Under the pieces are notes generated by a model. It ran no database searches and had not been told where the DNA came from. It was given only the letters and a program-made list of their open reading frames with translations. From Ophiosphaerella korrae (Eukaryota > Ascomycota > Dothideomycetes > Pleosporales > Phaeosphaeriaceae), in assembly GCA_028456385.1 (NCBI GenBank), contig JALNQF010000577.1, positions 1 to 21,527 of the forward strand: a stretch of DNA of 21,527 bases. Reading direction: 5' to 3'. Position 1 is the stretch's first letter, and each line of letters starts with the position of its first letter. A program made the translations under genes and the position numbers. Positions 10,319 to 21,443 of the stretch are shown in pieces.

Positions 10319-11173
10319 CTATCTAAATTTTACTAGAAAGCTAATATTATAGCTAGAGTAAGTAGTTTTAAGTAGAGCTACTAATATAGCTACTAGAGAC
10401 TCCTTACTACTAGTAGTATTAACTACCTATTTCTTACACTTGTTCTTTTAGGTAGGCGTATATAAAGCTTTCTTTTTCCTCTTTTAGAGTAGTTAGAGAG
10501 CTCTTTTAGCGTTTTAAGCCTCTTTCTTACAAGCTTACTTAGCTATATAATTAGCTTTCTCTTTCTCCTTTACTTTCTTAAGTCTCTTTCTCTCTATATA
10601 CTTCTCTTTAGCTATCTTAAGCTTAGATCTCTTAGCTTTTTAGAGTTATAACTCTCTCTCTTTATACTCTCTTACTCTTTTATAGGTACGTACCTCTCTA
10701 AACTTACTTAGTAACTAGATTATAGCTTTACTATAATACTCTTAGTATTATTAAAGATTAAAATATTTACTACACTTCTTATACTTCTTCTTAATAGCTA
10801 GCGCCTCTTTAAGCTCTTTATTTATATATTAGAGTAGCTAGATCTTAACTAAGATAGAGTAGAGCGATTAACTAAGCTTTTATATATTCTTACTATCTTT
10901 ATCTTTAACTATAGATTGTATAAAGTAATTTATTTTCTACTAGTTAGATTTACTAAGTATTAATATATAGCTCTCTTGTAACTTCTACTTATCTAGAGTA
11001 GTTTTAGTAAACCTATCTAGTATAACGCTAAAGTTAATAGGTAATATACTTATTACTTTAAAGGACTTAAGTATTATCTTTTCTTTAAAAGAATTTATCT
11101 AGGTCTTCTTATCTAATTTAAAGTAAGTTATAGTAGTTTAATAAAAAGGCTTTTTTATAATAGCTATATAAAG
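10319..11173 (-). pseudogene. Second pogo/Fot1-type transposase, C-terminal part only, truncated by element B
   Basis: The minus-strand frame begins against the element B LTR at 11173. It reads SFKEKIILKSFKV near 11090, then PINFSVILDRFTKT, the segment that normally follows the DDE core in fungal pogo transposases. A Lys/Glu-rich tail follows (KELKEALAIKKKYKK, SKFREVRTYKRVREY, ELQL, KAKRSKL). It ends near the stop TAG at 10321-10319 after a TTxSGxNI...KFR end typical of the family tail. ILKSFKV here and ILKAFSATRIALF in the neighbour are the same position of the protein but differ in sequence. The two are therefore separate copies or subfamilies, not one split gene. The DDE core of this copy should lie beyond element B, outside what can be seen. 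Inactive. Confidence 0.8.
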
Positions 11174-11602
11174 TGTTATAGGTATAATAGAAGAAATCGG
11201 GATAGAACTAATTAGTCCTAACTTAGGTGCTGACGAAGCATAGGACGAGCGGGGTAATAATCTTAATTAGGAGACTACACATAACTAGGACACCTAGGCT
11301 AATCTATAATCTATAGACTCTTAGTAGCTATAGATTATAGATTAGGATAATCTATAATCTATTTATCTTAGTAACTATAGATTATAGATTACGACAAGTA
11401 TATAGTTAGTAAGATATATATTATTAGGATAGTATTAGTAATTTAATCCTTTAACTATAGAACGCTAATATAAGACAGTTACAAAACATCTTCTATTGTT
11501 TATAGTTATTATAGATTACCCTTAAGCTTTTACTATTACTTTATAATCTACTAGCCCCCTTTAAGATAGGTACTTGTAGTTAACGATAGGAGGCCTATTA
11601 TA
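11174..11602 (+). repeat. 5' LTR of element B (429 bp)
   Basis: It starts TGTTATAGGTATAATAG and ends GGCCTATTATA (from CCCGTTACA). It is an exact-length inverted counterpart of the element A LTR. Outer flank on the left is TAAAG (11169-11173). As a 5' LTR it would have carried the promoter; no TATA box can be singled out in this AT-rich context. Confidence 0.87.
11300..11391. repeat. Hairpin array inside the element B LTR
   Basis: Repeated TAATCTATAATCTATAG and CTATAGATTATAGATTA units, mirror image of 8719-8810. Confidence 0.75.
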
Positions 11603-11663
11603 CCTTGCTAATTTAGTTATTACGAGAAGCAAAGCGTAAGTAGCGCGCGGTCTAGCTAACATA

Positions 11664-14600
11664 ATAGTAGAAAGTTTAACTAAAAAAGGAAGTAAAGTAC
11701 CTCTAAGTAGTTATAAGTTAGACAATATAGTATAGAGAGACGTTAAGAACTATATAAACAACCTAATCTCTAAAAAAGAAGATATAAAGATAGTAATTAA
11801 CGCCTTAGAAATATAGAATAAAGAACTACAAGATTATATAAAATAGAACAAAGTACAAATTAAAGCTATTATTAAAGGATAGAACTAGATAGAACTAATT
11901 ACGCAACGCCTAGAGATAAGCGCGATAAAGAAACTACTAAAGATACTTATACTTAAGAAGTTTAATAGAATAAGGGAAAAGCTAAGACCTTTTATTATAT
12001 TAGTACAACTCTAGATAGATGTATAAGTACTACACTTTGATATAGAAGAAAAGAAAGTAATATATATTAGACTACACCTTAAAGAAGACGTAATAAGATA
12101 GTACAAGCCTTACTAGATAGATTATACGACACACTCTCTAATAATATAAAAAGATAAAACTAGAGCTATCTTTAGAAGTTATAAATACTTTACTAAACGA
12201 ATAAGAGTAGTATTTAGAGACATAGATGTTACCTAATAAGCTAAAGAGTAACTAGAGAAGCTTATATAGAATTAGAGTGTTCTAAAGTACGTATTATAGT
12301 TTAAACAACTATTATAAAATACGGAATAGAACAAGTTAACCTTAATATTACAATTTAAACAAGGACTTAACTCTAAAATCTAATACAAGATAATATATAT
12401 AGAGAAACTATAAACACTAGAAGCTCTAAAGTAATAGGTAATACAAATTAACAATAATCTTTAAGAATAGAAGAAGAATAAATATAGAGGTTACACCTAG
12501 AACTATAATAAGAGAGACCCTATAGTCCTTAACGCTAACAAAGATAGAAGAAAGAAAAAGAACAAAGACTTTACGTACTTTAACTATAGTAAACTAGGCT
12601 ACTATATAAAAAATTATAGATCTAAGTTAAAGAAAGATATAGTATACTATAAATACAGGAAACTAGGATACTTTGTAAAGGACTACAAGAGTAAAGACCT
12701 AAAGAAAGAAACTTAGTTAAAAATAACTAAAAAAAAGAAGGAAGCACTACAAGTATAGGCTAAACCTTAGGAGAAGGTAGCTAAGAGTAAAGAAGTATAA
12801 TATATAATACTTTATTAGACCTTTTGTTATAACGATAACTACTATATATATCTTTCTAGTAAATAGGGAGTAGTATAGTTCTTATAGAAGCGTAGATATA
12901 AAGTAGCTATAACAAAAGAAGATAGAATAAAAGCTTAGCTAAAAGATATAGCCTAAGTAATAGACCTACTAATAGAAGACTTAGAAAGAGAAGAGCTCTT
13001 AGTACTATTAATCTAGGCTAATAGACTAGTACTAGATAAAGAGACTACTATAGCTCCCTCTAAAGGACTACAAGGAAGTAAGAGATAAGTTAGTATAAGA
13101 GATATAAAGTATACCTAGCTAATAATATATAGTTATAATAGCTATACTACAATAGATATAGAGGAACAAAACAAAGAATAGAAGTTCGTTTAGATATACT
13201 TAATAGTTATAAGTATAGAGGAAGCGTATAAAGACTAGAAAGAACGTAATCTTAAAGAAATAAAGTTTATACTATTTTAAGAATAGATAAAATAGTATAT
13301 AGTTATAGTAAGAAGAATACCTATATAAAGGGAGTAGTAATACCTTACAAAAAAGACACGATAGATTAACAAAGCCTATATACTAAGAGTACTAGTAATA
13401 TACTATATCTTAACAATAGATATACCTAGTAAAGATAAGTACTAGGAAAGAGATAATAAGATAACGGACCTAAAACATCTAGTATATTTCGAAGCATTAT
13501 AGATATTATACCTAGATAAAGATTGTATTATATATAGGAACCCTAAAGCAAATAACAATATATAGCCTATAAGAAGAAAAGGCTATAATTATATAAGAGT
13601 AATTATAGTAGAAAATATCTAAAGATAGGAAATAATCCTAGAAGATAGATACCTAGTAGTAAAGCCTAGACCTAAGCTAACTAAAAAATGCGTCTAAGGA
13701 GGACTATAGTACAAATATACAAATAATAAATATCTAAAACACGAAGAATACAAACTTAAAATAGGGCTATAGCCCTAGAAAGATAGATAATTTAATAAAT
13801 TACTAAAGTAAGAAAGGCTAGAAGGTATAGGAGGCCTATATATTACAAAAATAAGTATATACTAAAGAAAGAAAGTATAATTAATAATTAATAGTAGAGC
13901 TATAAGAAACTTTATATTAAAGAAGTTTATAGAAACACAAGGAATAAAGTATATAATAAAGAAATACTCTTAATAACTAAGTACGATTAAAAGAAAACTA
14001 TTTTAGGAACTAATATAGTTTAAGATAGTACCTTTAATACTAAGGTTAGAAGGACTAGAAATCTAGAACATAGTTATAGATATAACAACAATTAATAATA
14101 AACAAGACATAATATTAGGTATACTATAGTTATAGATAACTAACCTATATATTAATTAGAGAATAGGAAAAATTAGCTATAATAAAATAGATATACTAAA
14201 GGCTAACATAAGCACTTGTAAAGGAAAATTCCTAAAAGAATATAAGAAATAGGAAAAGCAGCTTATAGAACTAGAAGATTACTTTCTAAAATACTAACTA
14301 TAGGACTTAGTAATAAAACTAAAAGAAGAAAAGAACGTAGAATAGAGCTTAGTCTACTAAAAAATAGAAGAAGAATCTAAGATTAAACAATTATTTATAC
14401 AAAATACAATAAAGAAAGGATAGATAAGAGAATCTAAATCCTTAGTAGTATATAGATTAATATTTATAGATAAAAAAGGGATAAGTAATAAAAGACCCTA
14501 CGTAGATTTTAGAAAAACTAACGCAATTATAAACAAGAACTAATACCTACTACTATAAATAGATAAAATACAAGATAGGCTATAAAGAGTAAAGATCTTT

Positions 14601-16456
14601 ACAAAACTAGATATATAAAACGTATACTACTAGATTAGAATTAAGAAAGGAGATAAGTAGAAAATAGCGTTTAGAATATAATACAGACTATATAAATACT
14701 TAGTTATACTATTTAGTTTAACAAACGCACTAGCAGTATTCTAGGAGAGAATTAATATAGTACTAAGAGAATACTTAGACATATTTACATTCGCGTACTT
14801 AGACAATATCCTTATATTCTTAGAAATAAAGGAAGAACACGTATAATATATATATAAAGTGCTAAAGAAACTAGTAGAAGCTAAAATATTTCTTAAGATA
14901 AGAAAATGCGAGTTCTATATAAAGGAAACAGACTTCCTTAGATTTATTATTAAACTAGGAAAAATTAAGATTAACCTAGAAAAGATTAACTTAATTAATA
15001 AATAGCTAACACTAAAGAACCTAAAAGAGGTATAATAATTTTATAGGCTAGCTAACTTCTATAGAAAGTTAATAGTAAGATACTTTAAAAATATAGAGCT
15101 AATTACAAGACTTATAAAAAAAGATACGCTATTTAAATAGATAAAAGAATGCGACGAGGCATTTAAGAGAGTAAAAAAGAAGTTTATAGAAAACCTAGTT
15201 ATTAGAATATATAACCTAGAACTACTAGTAATAGTAAAAATAAACGCATTAAACTTAGTCTATAGAATAGCACTAATACAAAAAGATATAGAGACTAAAA
15301 AAGAATACTTAGTTAAATACTTCTCTAAGAAGATAAAAATAGTAGAACTTAATTACCTAATCTATAATAAAGAGATACTAGCAATCTACAAAGTATTTAA
15401 ATAATAGAGAGTATACCTACAAAGAGTAAAGCACTAGATAAAGGTTTACATAGACTACAAGAATCTTATAGGATTTATAATAAATAAAGAGCTATTATAA
15501 CGCTATACAAGATAGTAAGAGTTTCTATTAATATTTAATATAGAAATAATATATATAAAAGGGAAAGACAACTAATTTATAGACGCTCTAAGTAGAAGAC
15601 TAGACTTACAAGAAGAAGTAAGCGCTACTAGTATAGTTCTAGTTAAGAACAAAGAAGGATATTTAGTCCTAAATATACCTAAGATAGCTGTAACACTTAA
15701 GAGGACAAGCAGCAAACTAAATAAATAGATTTAGAAAATAACGCAAAAAGTATCTAAAGAAATAGAGAAACTTAAAATCTAAGATAGATTTGTACAAGTA
15801 TATAGAAGAACATATATTCTAGGAAAAATTTAAAGGGAATTTATACAACAATTCTATAAATTACTAGTATATAGTTACTAAGGTATTAATAAAATATTAG
15901 ATAGACTACTATAAGACTACTATATTCTAAAAGCAAGATAATTAGTAATAGAGGTACTACAAAACTATATAGAATACTAAAGAAATAAATATAATAGATA
16001 CGTACTATATAGAATACTACAACTAGTAGAAGTACTAGAATAACTATAAGGAGTTATTACAATAGACTTTATTACAAAGTTACCTAAGTCTAAAGATCTA
16101 ATATTAGGAGTTAAATACAACAAAATCTTAATAATAGTAGATAAACTTATAAAGTATACATACTTTAGACTATACAAGGAAAAAAGTAGGACAAAGGTTA
16201 CTATACACTAGGTTCTAGGAACTATAATTAGTTAATATAGACTACTAGATAAGATTATTATAGATAGAGATATACAATTTATATTAAAACTATAGGGAAC
16301 AATAACAGCGCAATTAGGAATATAATACATAATGTCTATAGTATATTACTTATAAATAGATAGATAATTAGAACGAATAAATTAGATAGTAGAATAGTAC
16401 TTAAGATACTACCTTAACTACAACTAGAACAATTAGGTATAGCTACTACCTATAGC
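11664..16456 (+). pseudogene. Element B: Gag-Pol of a Ty3/Gypsy chromovirus, cut in the integrase by element C
   Basis: One frame of about 1,597 codons starts at ATA 11664 (probable former ATG; upstream frame is also conserved, so this is tentative). Gag capsid domain is around 12080-12400 (VVFRDIDVT, QAKEQLEKLIQ, ILQFKQGLNSKI). Two zinc knuckles are near 12573-12690, with Cys mostly now Tyr. A linker has FCYNDNYYIYLS near 12820; protease has NSRATRNFI at 13890 (catalytic Asp now Asn). Reverse transcriptase has FTKLDI at 14598 and YLDN at 14796-14807. RNase H is about 15200-15600 (active-site Asp now Asn). The integrase zinc region is near 15860-15980 and its core begins IDFITKLP at 16062. 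Integrase Asp, Asp and Glu codons survive. The protein stops after QLLPIA where the LTR of C begins; the chromodomain and antisense gene must lie beyond C. No indels relative to A over the whole length. Confidence 0.9.
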
Positions 16457-16914
16457 TGTAACGGGCCTCCTATCGTCGACTATAGGTACCTATCTAGGGG
16501 TTAGTAGATTAGGAGATAATAATAGAAGTTTACGTTAAGATCTATAATAACTATAAACAATAGAAGATGTTTTGCAACTGTCTTGTATTAGCGTTCCGTA
16601 GTTAAAGGATTAAATTACTAATGTTATCCTAATAATACGTATTCTATTAGCTATATACTTATAGTAATCTATTTGTGTTATATTATAGATTACTACTAAT
16701 CTATCTATACGTAACTATAGATTACCCTAATCTATATATACGTTATTATAGATTATTACTAATCTATCTACACGTAATTATAGATTAGTGCTACGTGTCC
16801 TAGTTGTAGGTTGTCTCCTAATTGAGGTTGTTACTCCGCTCGTCCTATACTTTGTTAGTACCTAAGTTAAGAGTAATTAGCTCTATCTCGATTTCTCTTG
16901 TTACGTCTATAACA
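16457..16914 (-). repeat. 3' LTR of element C (458 bp), inserted into the element B integrase
   Basis: Minus orientation: inner TGTAACGGGCC at 16457, outer TATAACA ending at 16914 against C's polypurine tract. It is complete and sits in frame-breaking fashion after CTACCTATAGC of the B integrase, whose uninterrupted counterpart is seen in element 0 near 475. The candidate target-site half is ATAGC (16452-16456); the other half is not in the window. The central hairpin part is longer than in A/B. Confidence 0.87.
16675..16787. repeat. Hairpin array inside the element C LTR
   Basis: TAATCTAT...ATAGATTA half-sites alternate about four times with short varied loops (for example TAATCTATCTATACGTAA). 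They form imperfect hairpins related to, but expanded from, the A/B array. Confidence 0.65.
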
Positions 16915-16929
16915 CTATCTCCTCTTCTA
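16915..16929 (-). promoter_or_regulatory. Polypurine tract of element C
   Basis: The minus strand reads TAGAAGAGGAGATAG immediately before the TGTTATA of the LTR, homologous to those of elements 0 and A. Confidence 0.75.
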
Positions 16930-16986
16930 GGTAGGTTTAGGTTTCTCTACCCTAGAGCTAGTATTATTAGTCTAGTTTCCTTATTA

Positions 16987-17587
16987 ATATAGAGTTCCTT
17001 ATCTTCTCTTATACTTACTAAGTCTACTCTTTGTCGCCTTTAATTAGTAAATCGTGTATTACGTTATAGTGTTACTATATTTCCTTACTCTTATTATAAG
17101 TCTATAAACCCTCTTCTAGAATGTATTTCTTTAAAGTATAGTAAGGCTTATAAGGCGTGTATACGTGCTAATGCTTATACGTCTTGTAACTTCTTAGGTG
17201 TCTCTCTTGTAGAATATAGGTTAATAATACTTATTCGCGCGTCTATACTTATTTGCGACAGAGAGAGCTATTAACTATACTTAAGATAAACTATCTAGAT
17301 AGATCGCTAAGGCCGAAAAAGAACGTAATTAGATTCTAAGTATATAGGTAGAAAATTACGCTTGTCTTGTTTATCTTTGTAAGACGAAGGCCTTAAATAA
17401 TAAGAAGTCTATTACGTAGGCTACCCTTATAGAGTCTAAGCTTAACTTTAAGGCTATAGTTAAGGCTGCTCCTATTATATTAGATGTTCCTATCGCCTCT
17501 CTATCTAGTAGTAGTAATATTAGTTTTCTTAGTTTACCGCGAGGCGTTTAGGAGGATTTTGATTTTAGAACTCCTCTAGTTTCTTAG
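16987..17587 (+). pseudogene. Element C antisense accessory gene: Zn2Cys6-like small protein, spliced
   Basis: It lies on the strand opposite to C's pol. ATA at 16987 corresponds to the possible ATG in element A; upstream frame is also open. Exon 1 (to 17215) has SSLSSLI, VNRVLRYSVTIFPYSY and a cysteine cluster at 17086-17187 (Y-x2-Y-x8-C-x8-Y-x2-C-x8-C, Tyr from Cys), then NFLGVSLVE. The candidate intron is 17216-17261. Exon 2 (17262-17587) encodes RAIN, DKLS, IAKAEKERN, LCKTKALNNKK, IESKLN, LDVPIASLSSSSNIS, GV and EDFDFRTPLVS, with stop TAG at 17585-17587. It is the best preserved of the three. Relative to the A copy, exon 1 differs by 12 nt and exon 2 by 18 nt, both multiples of three. The function is unknown; the zinc cluster and charged helical middle suggest nucleic-acid binding and self-association (inference). 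Confidence 0.65.
17216..17261 (+). other. Candidate 46-nt intron in the element C antisense gene
   Basis: The donor position reads ATAGGT, as expected if an original GTxxGT lost its first G by a G-to-A change. The acceptor is GCGACAG. Position, length and phase equal those in elements A and 0. Confidence 0.45.
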
Positions 17588-20500
17588 GACAACTAAGATT
17601 GTCTTCTAGTTCTTATGTTTTCTCCTATAGTTGTCCTTTCTTGTCTATTCCTATCTATTCTACTAGGTAGTAGTTCCTGCTATTGCGGAACTAGTATACT
17701 AGGATTTCCTTAACTTCCTATTCCTCTTATTCTCTATACGTATCTACTTTGTATACTAGTAGTTCTGCGTTCTATAGTGCTGTCTTAAGTAGCGCTATAT
17801 AGAAGGTTAGGTGTATCCTTATCTTGTTTAGTAGTTTTAGTTTAAATATAACTAGTATAACTTCTTTTTTAATCTTGTATAGTCCTATCTTAACGTAGTC
17901 TAATTTTAAACTAGGTTGTTTGCTCTTAATATTCTTGCGTACTAACTATACTTTTTCTCTCTCTCTAAACTAAGGTCCCTATTTATGCTTCTTGTCGTAG
18001 TATTTTGCTATTTAATCCTGTAGGAATTCTACGTCCTATCTTAGTTAATTGTGTATGTCTCTAAGTCTATTAGTAAAACTTTCTCTTCTTAGGGACTAAG
18101 ATACTTCTGTTCTTAGTATTCTATACGCGCTAGGTTTAAATCTATAATTTGCAAAGAAGGGTAATACTCTTGTTACTATATTCTTTGCGCTGTTGTATGC
18201 TAACTATACTATAGGTAATAGTTATACCTAGTTGTTTTAGTTGTAGTTAAGGTAGCATCTTAGGTATTGTTCTACTATCTAGTTTATTCGTTCTAATTAT
18301 CTATCTATCTATAGATAATATGCTGTAGATATTATATGTTTAATTCCTAATTGCGCTATTATTGTTCTCTATAGTTTAGATGTAAATTGTACGTCTCTAT
18401 CTATAACAATCTTATCTAGTAGTCTATGTTAACTAATTACAGTTCCTAGAACCTAGTATGTAGTAACCTCTATCCTACTTTTTTTTTTATATAGTCTAAA
18501 GTATATGTACTTTGTAAGCTTATCTACTATTATTAAGATTCTATTATATTTAACTCCTAATATTAGGTCCTTAGACTTAGGTAGTTTCGTAATAAAGTCT
18601 ATTATAATAACTCCCTATAGCTATTCTAGTGTCTCTACTAGTTATAGTATTCTGTATAGTGCGTGTCTACTATACTTATTTCTCTAGTATTCTATATAGT
18701 CTCGTAGTACTTCTATTACTATCTATCTTACTTTTAGGATATAGTAGTCTTGTAGTAACCTATCTAGTATTTTGTTAATGCCTTAGTAGCTATATACTAG
18801 TAGTTTGTAAAATTATTATATAAATTCTCTCTAGATCTTTTTTAGAATATATATTCTTCTGTAGGCTTATACTAATCTTTCTTAGATTTTAAGTTTCTTT
18901 ATTTCTTTAGATACTTTTTGCGTTGTTTTCCGAATCTATTCGTCTAGCTTGCTACTCTTCTTTTTAAGTGTTGTAGCTATTTTATATATATTTAGGACTA
19001 AGTATCCTTCTTTATTCTTAACTAGAACTGTGCTAGTAGCGCTTACTTCTTCTTGTAAGTCTAGTCTTCTACTAAGGGCGTCTATAAACTAATTATCTTT
19101 CCCTTTTATATGTATAATTTCTATATTAAACGTTAATAAGTATTCCTACTATCTTGTATAGTGTTGTAACAATTCTTTATTTATTATAAATCCTATAAGA
19201 TTCTTATAGTCTATATAGACCTTTGTCTAATATTTTACTCCTTGCAAATATACTCTCTATTATTTAAATACTTTGTAGATTAGTAGTATCTCTTTATTAT
19301 AGATTAGGTAGTTAAGTTTTACTATCTTTATTTTCTTAGAGAAGTATTTAACTAAGTGTTCTTTTTTAGTCTCTAGGTCTTCTTGTATTAGTGCTATTCT
19401 ATAGACTAAATTAGATGCGTCTGTTTTTACTATTACTAGTAGGTCTAGGTTGTATATTCTAATAACTAGGTTTTCTATAAACTTTCTTTTAATCTTATTA
19501 AATACTTTGTCGCATTCCTTTGTCTATTCGAACAGCGTGTCTTTTTTTATAAGTCTTGTTATTAGTTCTATATCTTTAGACTATCTTACTATTAACTTCC
19601 TATAAAAGTTAGCTAGCCTATAAAATTGTTGTACCTCCTTTAGGTTTTTCGGTTTTAGCTATTCGTTAATTAACTTAATCTTAGCTAGATTAATCTTTAT
19701 TTTTCCTAGTTCTATAATAAACCCTAGGAAATCTATTTCCTTCGTGTAGAATTTACACTTCCTTATTTTAAAAAACATTTTAGCTTCTACTAGTTTCTCT
19801 AGTACTTTGTGTATATGTTGTACGTGTTCTTCCTCTATTTCTAAGAATATAAGGATGTCGTCTAAGTATATAAATGTAAATATATCTAAGTACTCTCTTA
19901 GTACTATATTAATCCTTTCTTAGAATACTGCTAGTGCATTTATTAAGCTAAATAGCATGACTAGGTATTTATATAGTCTATACTGTATTCTAAACGCTAT
20001 TTTCTATTTATCGCCTTCTTTAATTCTAATCTAATAGTAGGCGTTTTAGATATCTAGCTTTGTAAAGATCTTTGCTTTTTATAGTCTATCTTGTATTCTA
20101 TCTATTTGTAGTAGTAGGTATTAGTTCTTACTTGTAACTACGTTAGTTTTTCTAAAGTCTACGTAAGGTCTTTTATTACTTATTCCTTTCTTGTCTATAA
20201 AGATAAGTCTATAAGCTACTAAGGATTTAGATTCTCTTATCTATCTCTTTTTTATTGCGTTTTAAATAAATACTCGTTTAATCTTTAACTCTTCTTCTAT
20301 TTTCCTATAGACTAGGCTCTATCTTACGTCTTTTCCTTCTTCTATTTCTATCGCCAAGTCCTATAGTTAATGTTCTAGAAGGTAATCTTCTAGCTCTATA
20401 AGCTATTTTTCCTATTTCTTATATTCTTTAGGGAATTCTCTTTTACTAGTGCCTATGTTAGCTTTTAATATATCTGTTTTGTTGTAACTAATTTCTCTAG

Positions 20501-21443
20501 TTCTCTAATTAATATGTAGGTTAGTTATCTATAACTATAGTATACCTAATATTATATCTTGTTCGTTATTAATTGTTGTTATATCTATAACTATATTTTT
20601 AATTATTATCCCTTCTAATTTAAGCGTAGAGGGAACTGTCTCGAACCTAATAGGTTCCTAGAATAGTTTTCCTTTAATTGTACTTAGTTGTTAAAGGTAT
20701 TTCTTTATTATATACTTTATTCTCTGTGTTTCTATAAACTTCTTTAATATAAAGTTCCTTGTAGCTCTACTATTAATTATTAATTATACTTTCCTTCCTT
20801 AGTATATACCTATTTTTGTAATATGTAGGCCTCTTATACTTTCTAACCTTTCCTATTTAGGCTCTTTTGTAAACTATCTATCCTTTTAAGGCTATAGGCC
20901 TACCTTAAGTTTGTATTCTTTATATTTTAGATATTTGTTGTATATATATTTGTACTATAGTCTTCCTTAGACGTATTTCTTTAATAGTTTTAGGCTAGGT
21001 CTTACTACTACGTATCTATCTTCTAGGATTATCTTCTATCCTTAGATGTCTTCTACTAGAATTACTCTTGTATAGTTATAGCCTTTTCTTCTTGTAGGCT
21101 ATATACTATTGTTTGCTTTAGGGTTCCTATATATAATACAATTCTTATCTAAGTATAATGTCTATAATACTTTAAAGTATACTAGATACTTTAGATCTAT
21201 TATCTTGTTATCCCCTTCCTAGTACTTATCTTTGCTAGGTACGTCTATTATTAGGATATAGTATACTACTAGTACTCTTAGTGTATAGGCTTTATTAATC
21301 TATCGCGTTCTTCTTACAAGGTATTACTACTCTTTTTATATAGGTATTCTTCCTACTATAACTATATATTACTTTATCTATTCTTAAAATAGTATAAACT
21401 TTATTTCTTTAGGATTACGTTCTTTCTAGTCTTTGTACGCTTC
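17529..21443 (-). pseudogene. Element C: Pol of a Ty3/Gypsy chromovirus, truncated at the 5' side by the edge insertion
   Basis: A minus-strand frame of 1,305 codons is read from 21443 to stop TAA at 17531-17529. It has the same length as the matching part of A (6889 to 2975), so no indels. It starts in the gag-pol linker, then protease (INSRATRNFI near 20775, Asp now Asn). Reverse transcriptase has YLDDIL at 19868-19851: unlike A and B, both catalytic Asp survive. RNase H, the integrase zinc region and the integrase core follow (IIIDFI near 18600, DKIVIDRD near 18405, LERIN near 18300, catalytic Asp-Asp-Glu retained). The chromodomain ends in KKLEEF near 17580. Many stops at Gln/Trp codons still make it inactive. 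Gag and the 5' LTR are missing from the window. Confidence 0.9.

Larger units (their letters stand above)
3654..16456. repeat. 5,283-bp ungapped inverted repeat (arms 3654-8936 and 11174-16456)
   Basis: The LTR plus Gag-Pol of A and of B are the same element in opposite orientation. Matching positions sum to 20110 at every landmark checked (LTR ends, hairpin arrays, zinc knuckles, integrase core, break at 16456). Differences seen between the arms are mainly transitions (CpA/TpA and TpG/TpA). The spacer is the 2,237-bp pogo segment. Confidence 0.85.

Noticed and set aside
8937..11173. One intact pogo transposon captured between the two LTRs
   Set aside because: The C-terminal part lies upstream of the N-terminal part on the coding strand and the overlap segment is present twice in different versions.
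1..21443. Alternative genetic code with TAA/TAG read as glutamine (ciliate-like)
   Set aside because: Reading TAA/TAG as Gln does restore long frames, but Trp sites also became TAG, catalytic Asp became Asn, zinc Cys became Tyr and zinc His became Tyr. All are C-to-T/G-to-A transitions, so RIP explains everything. The transposon types are fungal, and real gene ends still use TAA/TAG.
1..21443. Mitochondrial or plastid DNA suggested by the high AT content
   Set aside because: No organellar genes or RNAs; content is nuclear LTR and pogo transposons with RIP marks.
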